Assembly (NCBI GenBank): GCA_019635775.1
Contig: JAHBYU010000001.1
Location: 434,001 to 498,000, forward strand
Origin: Rhizobiaceae bacterium
GTDB lineage: Bacteria > Pseudomonadota > Alphaproteobacteria > Rhizobiales > Rhizobiaceae
Direction: 5' to 3'
DNA length: 64,000 nt
Below are positions 16,340 to 24,900 of this stretch, one piece after another (position 1 is the stretch's first letter; each line of letters opens with the position of its first letter). Under the pieces are notes generated by a model that saw nothing but the letters and a program-made list of their open reading frames with translations, was not told the origin of the DNA and did no database searches. A program made the position numbers and the translations under genes.

Positions 16340-17655
16340 GAGTCTGCCCGCGCAATGGCATGGAAGAACGTTCCGCTTACATTTCCGCGTCGCCCGCCGG
16401 AGGCGCCGAGTGGATTGCCCTGTCCGTCGGCAATCTCGACCAGAGGCTCGTCCGCGCCGGGTTCGACAACCTGCGCATAGTGGAATTCATGACCGCGCAC
16501 GGCTGCTCCCGCGGGGCCGAGAGCGCAATCGGATTTCAGTCGCGCCTGACGGTAGCCGAGGTTCATCTTGCGTCTGGCGAAGCTCGTGGAATGACCGAGA
16601 AGCCCCAGCATCGCATGCCGCGTGCCTTCGGCATCGACAAGCCCTTCGCCCAGCGTCATGAAGCCTCCGCACTCGCCGTGAACAGGCTTTTGTGCCGCGA
16701 AAGTCTGCATCCCGAGGCGGAACTTTTCCGCCGTTGCCAATCTGCCGGAGTGAAGTTCCGGGTAGCCGCCAGGTAACCAGCAGACATCGCAACTTTGATC
16801 CGGAGGATCGTCGGCAAGCGGCGAGAACGGCACGATCTCCGCCCCCGCCTTGCGCCAGTGACGCGCAACATGGGGATAGAGAAAGCTGAACGCGGCATCC
16901 TGTGCCAGCGCGATCCTCTGTCCCGGCGGGGCGAGCGCCGCCGATACATCGTCGCCAGCCGGCGCGAAGGCGCCCATAAGTTCGATGACACGGTCGATGT
17001 CGATCGAACGTTCCATGACGTCGGCGAGCCGTTCGATATGGCTGTCGATGTCGGAATGCTCCTCCGCCTGCACCAGTCCCAGATGCCGTTCGGGCAGGGT
17101 GAGCGTCGGGTCTCGCATGACCGCGCCGACAACCGGAATTCCGAGCGACTCGATTGCCTCTCCCGCCAGTCTCCTGTGTCGCTCGCTGCCCAGCCGGTTG
17201 AGCACGACGCCTGCGATTCTGACCGCCGGATCGTAAGTCGCGAAACCCTTGGCGATCGCCGCCGCCGTCTGCGACTGCCCGGAGACGTCAAGAACCAGCA
17301 GAACCGGCAACCCGAACAGTCGCGCGAGGTCCGCCGCCGAACCGGATCGGCCGGGACCTGCGGGTATGCCGTCAAACAACCCCATCGCGCTTTCGATGAT
17401 GACGGCTTCCGCGTCAACTGTCGTGCCGGCTGCAAGTGCCGCCAGAAGGCCGGGAGGCATTGCCCAGCTGTCGAGATTGACGCCATCCTGTCCGGTCGCC
17501 GCTGCGTGAAAACCCGGATCGATATAGTCGGGTCCTGATTTCATGCCGCGCACGGCGATGCCGCGCCGCTTCAGCGCGCGCAGCAACCCTATCGTCACCG
17601 ACGTCTTGCCGGAACCGGATCGGGGGGCGCCGATGACGATTGCCTTGGCGCTCAT
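16336..17655 (-). CDS. cobB: cobyrinate/hydrogenobyrinate a,c-diamide synthase
   Basis: The product is 439 residues. CobB uses glutamine and ATP to amidate the a and c side chains of the corrin ring; in the oxygen-dependent pathway the substrate is hydrogenobyrinic acid. The N-terminal ATPase has the P-loop GAPRSGSGKTSVTIGL at about residue 8 and MKSGPDYIDPGFH shortly after. The C-terminal triad glutaminase domain shows HGECGGFMTLGEGL with the nucleophile Cys. The gene overlaps both neighbours by ATGA (cobA upstream, cobS downstream), so the cobA-cobB-cobS part is tightly coupled. Confidence 0.95.
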   Translation of the reverse strand: MSAKAIVIGAPRSGSGKTSVTIGLLRALKRRGIAVRGMKSGPDYIDPGFHAAATGQDGVNLDSWAMPPGLLAALAAGTTVDAEAVIIESAMGLFDGIPAGPGRSGSAADLARLFGLPVLLVLDVSGQSQTAAAIAKGFATYDPAVRIAGVVLNRLGSERHRRLAGEAIESLGIPVVGAVMRDPTLTLPERHLGLVQAEEHSDIDSHIERLADVMERSIDIDRVIELMGAFAPAGDDVSAALAPPGQRIALAQDAAFSFLYPHVARHWRKAGAEIVPFSPLADDPPDQSCDVCWLPGGYPELHSGRLATAEKFRLGMQTFAAQKPVHGECGGFMTLGEGLVDAEGTRHAMLGLLGHSTSFARRKMNLGYRQARLKSDCALGPAGAAVRGHEFHYAQVVEPGADEPLVEIADGQGNPLGASGGRRGNVSGTFFHAIARADS

Positions 17656-18446
17656 GGAGCGGTCCTGAGCCTGTTACGGAGCGCAACGATATGGCCGATC
17701 ACGATCAGGGACGGCGACACGACGTGTTCCCGCTCCGCTACCTGGGCCAGCGTTTCGAGCGTGGCGATCACCACCCGTTCCTCGGGAAGTGTGGCGTTTT
17801 CGACAAAGGCCGCGGGCGTGTTGCCGGCCAGTCCTCCCTCCCGCAGGGAGGCGACCGTATCGGCCATGTGCGTCAGGCCCATATAGATGACGATCGGCTG
17901 CCCGGTGCGCGCGAGCGCCGCCCAGTCAGGGCGGTCGTCGCTTTGCGCTGCGAAGCCAGTCGCAAGGATGACCGCTCCATTCACGCCGCGCATGGTGACC
18001 GGGATCATCGCCGAGGCCAGCCCGCCAAAGGCCGAAGTCACGCCCGGCAGCACGCGGAAAGGAATATTCTCGGCTGCAAGCGCCAACGCCTCCTCGCCGC
18101 CGCGCGCGAAAACAAGCGGATGTCCACCCTTCAGCCGAACAACCTTGCGACCTTCCTTGGCAAGCCGCACCAGAAGGGCATTGATTTCGCCTTGCGGGAT
18201 CGAAAGCCTGCCGCCACGTTTTCCGACGAAGAATTTTTCGGCCTGGCTCGCGACCGCCACGACCGTCTCGGAGACGAGTGCGTCGTGCACGAGCGCATCC
18301 GCCTGAGCCAACGCGGACATCACGTCGAGCGTGAGCAGCCCGGGATCGCCCGGTCCGGCCCCAGCCAGCCACACCTCCCCGCCATTCAACATCGGTCCCT
18401 GATGGGGCAGCCTTGAAATGGCCTGTTCGAGGAAAACCCTGCTCAC
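17652..18446 (-). CDS. cobA: uroporphyrinogen-III C-methyltransferase
   Basis: The product is 264 residues. CobA adds two methyl groups from S-adenosylmethionine at C2 and C7 of uroporphyrinogen III to make precorrin-2, the entry point to the corrin branch. The SAM-binding start VWLAGAGPGDPGLLTLDVMSALAQADALVHDALVS, the GGHPLVFARGGEE motif and VLPGVTSAFGGLASA are all present. No siroheme dehydrogenase/chelatase domain is attached, so it is the single-function form. The start given is a GTG; an internal ATG (MLNGGEVW) is a possible alternative that would shorten the leader by 18 residues. It is divergent from cbiD, with only 47 bases between the chosen starts, so the two promoters must overlap. 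Confidence 0.93.
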   Translation of the reverse strand: MSRVFLEQAISRLPHQGPMLNGGEVWLAGAGPGDPGLLTLDVMSALAQADALVHDALVSETVVAVASQAEKFFVGKRGGRLSIPQGEINALLVRLAKEGRKVVRLKGGHPLVFARGGEEALALAAENIPFRVLPGVTSAFGGLASAMIPVTMRGVNGAVILATGFAAQSDDRPDWAALARTGQPIVIYMGLTHMADTVASLREGGLAGNTPAAFVENATLPEERVVIATLETLAQVAEREHVVSPSLIVIGHIVALRNRLRTAP

Positions 18447-18493
18447 CCTTTTCCCCCATGACGCCGCGCGTTGCCGGGCCTATAGAACGATGT

Positions 18494-19579
18494 ATGACCG
18501 AGGAAGACCGTCCCCTCCGGCGCGGCTGGACGACTGGCGCCTGCGCGGCTGCGGCCGCCAAGGCCGCCGGTGCGGCTCTCGTGTCGGGTGATTTTCCCGA
18601 TCCCGTCGAGATATCGCTGCCTTCCGGCCGCAAGGTCGCCTTCGCGCTGGCCCGTCACCGGTCCGGCGACGGTTTTGCATCCGCGACCATCGTAAAAGAT
18701 GCCGGTGACGACCCCGATGTCACCCACGGCGCGCATGTCACAGCAACGGTCCGCTTTGGCGAAGCCGGTTCCGGCATTACCTATCTGCGCGGCGAGGGCG
18801 TTGGTCTTGTCACCCGACCCGGACTGCCGATCCCGCCCGGAGAGCCGGCCATCAATCCGGTTCCGCGAAAGATGATCGCCGCCTCCGTGCGGGAAGCGGT
18901 AGGCGAGGAGGCGGACATCGCCGTCGAGATTTCCGTGGCCGGCGGCGAGGCGATGGCCGAGCGCACGCTCAACCCGCGCCTCGGCATCATGGGCGGCATC
19001 TCGATCCTCGGCACGACTGGCATCGTCATCCCGTATTCCTGCTCGTCCTGGATTCACTCGATCCATCGCGGCATCGACGTCGCTCGCGCGATGGGCTTTA
19101 CCCACGTCTCCGGGGCGACCGGCAATGCATCCGAGCAGGCCGCTCAGAAGCTTTACGGACTGCACGAGGTGCAGCTCATCGACATGGGCGACTTTGTCGG
19201 GGGCATGCTCAAATACATCCGCGACCATCCCGTGCCGCGCGTGACGATCGCCGGCGGGGTGGCCAAGATGACCAAGCTTGCGCAGGGCATGCTCGACGTC
19301 CATTCCGCGCGCGGCGCCGCCGATCTCGATGCGCTTGCGGCGGTCGCCGAAAGGACGGGCGGTTCGCGCGCCCTCGTGAAGCGCATCCGTGCGGCTAACA
19401 CGGTTGCGGAAGCGTTCTCGCTGGCCTCCGGGGAGGGCGTTCCGCTCGGTGACGCCGTTGCCGATGCGGCCTGGCAAGCTGCCGCGACGGTCCTGCGGAA
19501 AACCGGGATAGAACTTGAAGTCCTGGTCTTTGACCGGGAGGGCAATCTGATGGGCAGGAAACCGTTCGCCGTCGCGTGA
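18494..19579 (+). CDS. cbiD: cobalt-precorrin-5B C1-methyltransferase, CbiD family
   Basis: The product is 361 residues from the ATG at 18494; an in-frame ATG at 18458 would add 12. CbiD methylates C1 of the corrin precursor in the cobalt-early pathway. The family hallmark RRGWTTGACAAAAAKAA opens the protein, followed by VGLVTRPGLPIPPGEPAINPVPRKMI and GISILGTTGIVIPYSCSSWI. It reads opposite to its neighbours, divergent from cobA and convergent with cobM six bases away. No cobF (the C1-methylating, deacylating enzyme of the P. denitrificans pathway) is seen in the window, while CobG and CobN of the oxygen-dependent, cobalt-late route are present. The likely inference is that CbiD does the C1 methylation on a metal-free intermediate here. 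Confidence 0.92.
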   Translation: MTEEDRPLRRGWTTGACAAAAAKAAGAALVSGDFPDPVEISLPSGRKVAFALARHRSGDGFASATIVKDAGDDPDVTHGAHVTATVRFGEAGSGITYLRGEGVGLVTRPGLPIPPGEPAINPVPRKMIAASVREAVGEEADIAVEISVAGGEAMAERTLNPRLGIMGGISILGTTGIVIPYSCSSWIHSIHRGIDVARAMGFTHVSGATGNASEQAAQKLYGLHEVQLIDMGDFVGGMLKYIRDHPVPRVTIAGGVAKMTKLAQGMLDVHSARGAADLDALAAVAERTGGSRALVKRIRAANTVAEAFSLASGEGVPLGDAVADAAWQAAATVLRKTGIELEVLVFDREGNLMGRKPFAVA

Positions 19580-19584
19580 GGGTG

Positions 19585-20349
19585 TCATGGCGTCTCCCGT
19601 CCGCGAAACCGGCGCTGGTAGTAGGCGTCGTAAAGAGAGCTTTCACGAAAGCCTTCCGCTGCCAGCCCACGTCCGACAAGGACAAGCGCCGTACGTTCTA
19701 TCGGGTCGGCGGCCAGTTCCGCCTCGATGCCGCCAAGCGTGCTGCGGATGACGCGTTCTTCGGGCCATGACGCGCGAAACACCACCGCGACCGGACAGTC
19801 CGCGCCGTAAAGCGGCGTCAGTTCCTTCACGATGTCTGCGATCGCGTGGATCGCCAGATGAATCGCGAGCGTAGCGCCTGTCTTGCCGAAGCCTGACAGC
19901 GTCTCGCCGGGAGGCATTCGCGAGGCGCGCCCCGAGACCCGCGTCAGCACCAGTGATTGTGCCACTTCCGGAATCGTCAGTTCGCGGCCGAGTGCTGCTG
20001 CCGCCGCTGCAAAGGATGGCACGCCCGGTGTCAGCGTGTAGGGGATGGCCAGCTTTTCCAGTCGCCTGATTTGTTCGGCCACTGCGCTCCAGACCGACAG
20101 GTCTCCGGAATGAAGCCGCGCGACGTCCTTTCCGGCTGCATGTGCCTGCCTGTATTCTGCTTCGATCTCGTCCAGCGACAGCGGCGCAGTGTCCACGATG
20201 CGCGCATCCGGTGGGCAATATTGCAGCAGTTCCGGCGAGACGATGGAGCCGGCATAGAGACAGACGGGGCAGGCGGCCAGCAGGTCGCGCCCGCGTACGG
20301 TGATGAGGTCCGCTGCTCCAGGTCCCGCGCCGATGAAATGGACCGTCAT
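19585..20349 (-). CDS. cobM: precorrin-4 C11-methyltransferase
   Basis: The product is 254 residues from the ATG at 20349, chosen because it overlaps the cobE stop as ATGA and begins directly with [24 protein letters not shown], the SAM-binding loop of the tetrapyrrole methylase fold. Further marks are [38 protein letters not shown] and [20 protein letters not shown]. CobM methylates C11 of precorrin-4 to give precorrin-5. It is the last gene of the leftward set cobL-cobE-cobM. Confidence 0.95.
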   Translation of the reverse strand: MTVHFIGAGPGAADLITVRGRDLLAACPVCLYAGSIVSPELLQYCPPDARIVDTAPLSLDEIEAEYRQAHAAGKDVARLHSGDLSVWSAVAEQIRRLEKLAIPYTLTPGVPSFAAAAAALGRELTIPEVAQSLVLTRVSGRASRMPPGETLSGFGKTGATLAIHLAIHAIADIVKELTPLYGADCPVAVVFRASWPEERVIRSTLGGIEAELAADPIERTALVLVGRGLAAEGFRESSLYDAYYQRRFRGRETP

Positions 20350-20729
20350 CGTTCGTCTCCGAAAGCAAGGGCGCACGTCACTGCGCCCACTGCCGTCCTT
20401 GGGCCGGCAAGTCGTGCACCCAGGCCAGCTGCCGCCAATGCGGCTGCCTCCGAGACCGATGGCGTGCCTGAAGCAACTAGGGATGCCTGCGAACGCGTCA
20501 GCGTGTCCGGCGACGCGTTCATCAGCGCCTGCTGGTCCACCAGGATGAGTGGAAGGTTCATCGAGGCGCTGGCCGCTATGATTCCGGCTTCGTCCTTCTT
20601 GATACTCGCCGTCGCCAGCATCGAAAGCCTGTTCCTGTCCAGATCATGTTCCGCCAGCGCGGCATCTATCGCAGCGAGCACTTCCGCTGCGCTCACGCCC
20701 CTGCGACTGCCTATCCCCGCCACAATCAT
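20346..20729 (-). CDS. cobE: CobE family cobalamin biosynthesis protein
   Basis: The product is 127 residues from the ATG at 20729, which overlaps the cobL stop as ATGA; an ATG 18 bases further out is an alternative start. CobE is related to the C-terminal part of CbiG and has the pattern [42 protein letters not shown] and [15 protein letters not shown]. In the oxygen-dependent pathway it is needed near the ring-contraction steps, but its exact reaction is not settled. It is sandwiched by four-base overlaps between cobL and cobM. Confidence 0.9.
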   Translation of the reverse strand: MIVAGIGSRRGVSAAEVLAAIDAALAEHDLDRNRLSMLATASIKKDEAGIIAASASMNLPLILVDQQALMNASPDTLTRSQASLVASGTPSVSEAAALAAAGLGARLAGPRTAVGAVTCALAFGDER

Positions 20730-21946
20730 GACTTTACCCACGACCATTGCGTCACCGGCATGGCAGGCCGCCATCCGCTCATCGAGCCGATGGCCGTCTC
20801 GCGCGAGATTGCAATGCGGAGCAGTTCGCCGCCAAGTTCGGCATGTCTGGACAGAAGAAGCGCTTCCATCTCCAGCGTAACGGCGTTTGCCACAAGCCGG
20901 CCGCCAGATGGCAGGGCTTCGATCGCAGCATCCATCACGCCGTCATCCGTACCGCCGCCGCCAATGAAGACGGCGTTGGGTGCCGGCAGCCCGGCAAGGG
21001 CGGCGGGCGCCTTTCCCTCAACGATCGCAAGGCCCGGCACGCCAAAAGAGGCAGCGTTGCGCCGGATGCGTGCCGCCCGATCGGGGTCTTCCTCAATAGC
21101 GATGGCGCGCATCGACGGATCGGCCAGCATCCATTCGATGCAGATCGATCCGGAACCCGCACCGATATCCCACAGGAGCTCGCCGCGGCGGGGGGCGAGT
21201 GCGGAAAGCGTCACGGCGCGCACTTCGCGCTTGGTGATCTGACCGTCGTGCTCGAAAAAATCCTCGCAGAGCCCTGCCGACAAGGGGATGACGCGTGCTT
21301 TGCGATCCGATTCAAGCACGATCCCCAACACGTTGAGAGCGTTGATGTCTTTCAGGTCGAAACCTTGCGCCGTCGTCGACCGAACGCGTTCGTCCGGTCC
21401 CCCCAGTGCCTCAAGCACCGTCACGCGTGAGGTACCGTATCCGAGCGCTGCCAGCAGGCTCGAAACAGCCGACGGTCCGTCTCCGTCCGAGGTCAGCGCC
21501 AGTATGCGTCGTCCCGGTTGCAGGAGGGGACGGATCAGGTCGGTTGCGCGGCCGTGAAGCGAAACGGTTTCCACATCCTGCAAGGCCCAACCCAGTCGCG
21601 AGGCAGCAAGCGAGAAAGCCGACGGCGCGGGAATCACACGCATCTCGCCTACCGGCACATGCCTTGAAAGCGTCACGCCCACGCCATGCAGGAAGGGGTC
21701 GCCTGACGCCAGCACGCAGGCCTTTTTCCCGCGCAGCGCCACGACATCGCGCATCGCCGTGTCGAACGGACTTGGCCACGGTCGGGCTTCCCCGGAGATC
21801 AGGCTTTCGGCCAAGGCGAGATGCCGCCTCCCGCCGAAGACGATCTCGGCTTCGGATATCAGGCGTTTTGCCTCGTCGCCCAGTCCTGCGACGCCATCCT
21901 CCCCGATTCCGACAACGGAAAGCCATTTCTCCGCAGCGACGTTCAT
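20726..21946 (-). CDS. cobL: precorrin-6Y C5,15-methyltransferase (decarboxylating)
   Basis: The product is 406 residues with two fused domains. Residues about 1-210 are the CbiE-like tetrapyrrole methylase (WLSVVGIGEDGVAGLGDEAKRLI, VFGGRRHLAL, LASGDPFLHGVGVTLSRHV). Residues about 215-400 are the CbiT-like Rossmann methyltransferase and decarboxylase (ITKREVRAVTLSALAPRRGELLWDIGAGSGSICIEWM, AVFIGGGGTDDGVMDAAIEALPSGGRLVANAVT). It methylates C5 and C15 and decarboxylates the ring C acetate, giving precorrin-8X, the substrate of CobH. It leads the cobL-cobE-cobM group and is divergent from cobK over 80 bases, which must hold the promoters of both. Confidence 0.95.
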   Translation of the reverse strand: MNVAAEKWLSVVGIGEDGVAGLGDEAKRLISEAEIVFGGRRHLALAESLISGEARPWPSPFDTAMRDVVALRGKKACVLASGDPFLHGVGVTLSRHVPVGEMRVIPAPSAFSLAASRLGWALQDVETVSLHGRATDLIRPLLQPGRRILALTSDGDGPSAVSSLLAALGYGTSRVTVLEALGGPDERVRSTTAQGFDLKDINALNVLGIVLESDRKARVIPLSAGLCEDFFEHDGQITKREVRAVTLSALAPRRGELLWDIGAGSGSICIEWMLADPSMRAIAIEEDPDRAARIRRNAASFGVPGLAIVEGKAPAALAGLPAPNAVFIGGGGTDDGVMDAAIEALPSGGRLVANAVTLEMEALLLSRHAELGGELLRIAISRETAIGSMSGWRPAMPVTQWSWVKS

Positions 21947-22026
21947 CGCGGCTTCTCCGGCGTTCGTGGACTGGAGAAGCGGAAAGGCGCGGGGTATTGG
22001 TCGATGATTATGCTGGATCGTATCGC

Positions 22027-22794
22027 ATGACGCGTATTCTTGTTCTCGGCGGAACTGCCGATGCCCGTCAGCTTGCCTCGAGGCTCGCTGCCTTGGGAGA
22101 GGTGACGCTCTCGCTTGCCGGTCGTACGCAAAATCCGGTCGATCAGGGTGTTCCGGTTCGGATTGGCGGTTTTGGCGGTGCCGCGGGCCTTGCCGATCAT
22201 CTCAAGGAACAACGCATCGACCTGATGGTCGACGCGACCCACCCTTACGCGGCGCGCATCTCGAACAACGCGGCCGAAGCCGCGGGCCTCGCCGGCGTCC
22301 CGATTGTTGCGCTGCGTCGGCCGCCCTGGGTGCAGCAGACGGGCGACCGATGGACGCCTGTAGGAAGCGCGGCGGGCGCGGTCACCGCACTCGGCAGGAC
22401 GCCTCGGAGCGTTTTCCTCGCTCTCGGCCGACAGGAGCTCGCGGCTTTCGAAGACGCCCCGATACATGGTTATGTGATCCGAAGCGTCGATCCGGTAGAG
22501 CCGCCGCTCGCCGTGCCGCACGCTTCCTATATCCTTGCGAGGGGTCCTTTTTCCGAAGCTGACGATCGCAGGCTGCTTGAAGCGCACGGCATCGATGCCA
22601 TCGTGTCCAAGAACAGCGGTGGCGCTGCCACCTACGGCAAGATCGCAGCGGCCCGCGAACTCGGGATCGAAGTGGTTCTCATCCAACGCCCCGCGCTTCC
22701 CGACATGCCGTCGGGAGAAACGGTTGAGCAGGTGGTGGGGCTCGCAGCTCAAGTGCTGGCTTCCGGGCCGGGATTCGAAAAACGCGGCGTATAG
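22027..22794 (+). CDS. cobK: precorrin-6A reductase
   Basis: The product is 255 residues. CobK reduces precorrin-6A to precorrin-6B with NADPH. The Rossmann start MTRILVLGGTADARQLASRLA, the DATHPYAARISNNAAEA signature, VFLALGRQELAAF and VSKNSGGAATYGKIAAARELG are all typical. It is on the strand opposite the surrounding cob genes: divergent from cobL, whose product acts on its own product, and convergent with cobJ, whose end it overlaps by 46 bases. The start at 22027 was taken because the frame upstream has no family sequence. Confidence 0.95.
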   Translation: MTRILVLGGTADARQLASRLAALGEVTLSLAGRTQNPVDQGVPVRIGGFGGAAGLADHLKEQRIDLMVDATHPYAARISNNAAEAAGLAGVPIVALRRPPWVQQTGDRWTPVGSAAGAVTALGRTPRSVFLALGRQELAAFEDAPIHGYVIRSVDPVEPPLAVPHASYILARGPFSEADDRRLLEAHGIDAIVSKNSGGAATYGKIAAARELGIEVVLIQRPALPDMPSGETVEQVVGLAAQVLASGPGFEKRGV

Positions 22795-23534
22795 ACCAGC
22801 GCTGGCTTTTCACCTCTCTCGATGATGCGCGTTTCTGCCGAACCAATGATGACACAGGTCGCCATGTCGGCTTGTCCCGCGTCGGCCTGGCCGAGCGGCG
22901 TTACCTCGATCCGTTCGTCGGGCCTTCCTGCGGCGCGGCCAAAGATCACGGGTGTTGCGGCGGGCAATCGAGACCGGAGCAGGTCGAATGCTCTGCCCAG
23001 CTGCCAAGGCCGCGCCTTGCTGATGGGGTTGTAGAGCGCGATCACGAAACCGGCACTGGCGGCGGCGTCGAGACGCTTTTCGATTGTCTCCCACGGTTTC
23101 AGGTTGTCCGACAGCGAGATCGCGCAGAAATCGTGCCCCAGGGGTGCGCCTGTTCGTGCGGCAACCGCCAGCATGGCGGTGACGCCCGGCACCACCGACA
23201 GCTCGATATCGCGCCATTCCTTGGGGCCCGCCTCGATCGCCTCGCAGACCGCCGCAGCCATGGCGAAGACACCGGGATCGCCGCCCGATACAACCGCGAC
23301 CCGCTCCCCGAGCGCCGCTTTTTCCAGTGCCGCCTTCGCGCGCGAGATCTCCTCGCGATTGTCGGACCCAACCTTGACCTGGTCCGGGCGCAGCTCCAGC
23401 CGATCGACATAAGGACCGTAGCCGTAGAACCACTTTGCCCCGGCGACCGCAGTGCTGGCTTCAGGTGTTACCTGGTGAGCGCCACCCGGTCCGAGCCCGA
23501 TCACGGCGATATGGCCGCTTTTCACGCCGCTCAT
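22749..23534 (-). CDS. cobJ: precorrin-3B C17-methyltransferase
   Basis: The product is 261 residues. CobJ methylates C17 of precorrin-3B and drives ring contraction to precorrin-4. Visible marks are HIAVIGLGPGGAHQVTPEASTAV at the SAM site, GYGPYVDRLELRPDQ, VVSGGDPGVFAMAAAVCEAIE and VPGVTAMLAVAARTGAPLGHDFCAISLSD. The start overlaps the cobI stop by ATGA. It is the last gene of the riboswitch-controlled operon, and its end overlaps convergent cobK. Confidence 0.95.
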   Translation of the reverse strand: MSGVKSGHIAVIGLGPGGAHQVTPEASTAVAGAKWFYGYGPYVDRLELRPDQVKVGSDNREEISRAKAALEKAALGERVAVVSGGDPGVFAMAAAVCEAIEAGPKEWRDIELSVVPGVTAMLAVAARTGAPLGHDFCAISLSDNLKPWETIEKRLDAAASAGFVIALYNPISKARPWQLGRAFDLLRSRLPAATPVIFGRAAGRPDERIEVTPLGQADAGQADMATCVIIGSAETRIIERGEKPALVYTPRFSNPGPEAST

Positions 23535-24265
23535 GGCTTGCCGGCCCAGCCGGGAACCAGCACGATGGAAAAGTAGGGTGCGTTGTCGTCCGGCTTGTCG
23601 GCCAATCGCTCGGAACGGGTATTGGCCATCGTTCCCCGTTCGACATAGATCGCGCGGTCGAGCATCCCGGTTGCGGCAAGCGCATTCCTGATCTTGGACA
23701 GGTTGCGGCCCACCTTCATGATCACCGCCGCATCGGTGTCGGCAAGTCGGCGTGTCAGCTCGTATTCGGAAAGGGTTCCGGGCAGAACGGTCAGGATGTC
23801 ATCGCCCTGCACGATCGGGATGCCCGTCTGCGACCAGCAGCCGGACATCGCGGTAACGCCGGGGATGACCTCGGCGGGCCAGCGGTCGCACAGCCGCACA
23901 TGCAGGTGCATGTATGAGCCGTAGAACAGAGGGTCGCCCTCGGACAGGACCGCGACGGTCCGTCCGTCCCGAAGGTGGTTCTCGATCGTCTGGACGGATT
24001 GCTCGTAGAAATCGGCTATCGCGGTCCGGTAATCAGTGGAATCCTTGTGCAGTTCCGTCGTCACCGGATAGACCAGTGGCAGTTCGATCCATGTGTCGCG
24101 CCAGTGCGGGCCGACGATGGTCCGCGCGTTGCCGTTGCTGCCACGCTTGGCGAAGAAGGCGACAACATCGGCCTGCTCCAGCGCACGGACGGCCTTCACG
24201 GTCATCAGTTCCGGATCGCCGGGGCCGGTGCCGACGCCGATCAGGCGTCCTGTGTTGGCGTGCAT
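23531..24265 (-). CDS. cobI: precorrin-2 C20-methyltransferase
   Basis: The product is 244 residues from the ATG at 24265, two bases after the cobH stop. CobI methylates C20 of precorrin-2 to make precorrin-3A, the substrate of CobG. It shows RLIGVGTGPGDPELMTVKAVRALEQADVVAFFAKRG, AVLSEGDPLFYGSYMHLHVRL and VIPGVTAMSGCWSQTGIPI, with the typical late segment AVIMKVGRNLSKIRNAL. The longer frame upstream is only the antisense of cobH coding sequence and was not used. Confidence 0.95.
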   Translation of the reverse strand: MHANTGRLIGVGTGPGDPELMTVKAVRALEQADVVAFFAKRGSNGNARTIVGPHWRDTWIELPLVYPVTTELHKDSTDYRTAIADFYEQSVQTIENHLRDGRTVAVLSEGDPLFYGSYMHLHVRLCDRWPAEVIPGVTAMSGCWSQTGIPIVQGDDILTVLPGTLSEYELTRRLADTDAAVIMKVGRNLSKIRNALAATGMLDRAIYVERGTMANTRSERLADKPDDNAPYFSIVLVPGWAGKP

Positions 24266-24267
24266 GG

Positions 24268-24900
24268 TCAAAGCCCCGGCCTCGCAAGTGCGTTCACCGC
24301 AGCCGCCGTCATGGCGCTGCCGCCCATCCGGCCCCGCACGATGGCGTAGGGAATGCCCAGCCCGCTTTCGGCAAGGGCCTCCTTGGATTCCGCTGCTCCG
24401 ACGAAGCCTACCGGCATGCCAATGATGGCGGCCGGCTTCGGCGCGCCCTTGCCGATCATCTCGAGCAGATAGAAAAGCGCGGTCGGCGCGTTGCCGATGG
24501 CCACGAGCGAGCCCTCCAGCCTGTCGCGCCACAGTTCCAGCGCCGCGGCCGAGCGGGTGTTGCCGATCTGTCCTGCAAGCTCCGCCGTACGGGGATCGCG
24601 CAGGGTGCAGACCACATCATTCTTCGCGGGCAATCTGGCGACGGTCACTCCGCGCGAGACCATTTCCGCGTCGCACAGGATCGGCGCGCCGGCCAGCAAA
24701 GCGCCACGCGCCGCCGCCACAAAATCTTTCGAGAAGACAAAATGTTGGGCGGCTTCGACAACGCCGCAGGCGTGGATCATGCGCACTGCGACATCGGCTT
24801 CTTCCTCCGAGAAACGCGACAGGTCCGCTTCCGCGCGGATTATCGCGAAAGAGCGCTCGTAGATGGCGTTGCCGTCGTGGATATAGTCGTAAGCTGTCAT
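24268..24900 (-). CDS. cobH: precorrin-8X methylmutase
   Basis: The product is 210 residues. CobH moves a methyl group from C11 to C12 of precorrin-8X, giving hydrogenobyrinic acid, the substrate of CobB. The N-terminal YIHDGNAIYERSFAIIRAEADL, the catalytic-His segment VRMIHACGVVEAA, and AIGNAPTALFYLLEMI with GMPVGFVGAAESKEAL are all present. The start overlaps the cobG stop by ATGA. Confidence 0.95.
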   Translation of the reverse strand: MTAYDYIHDGNAIYERSFAIIRAEADLSRFSEEEADVAVRMIHACGVVEAAQHFVFSKDFVAAARGALLAGAPILCDAEMVSRGVTVARLPAKNDVVCTLRDPRTAELAGQIGNTRSAAALELWRDRLEGSLVAIGNAPTALFYLLEMIGKGAPKPAAIIGMPVGFVGAAESKEALAESGLGIPYAIVRGRMGGSAMTAAAVNALARPGL

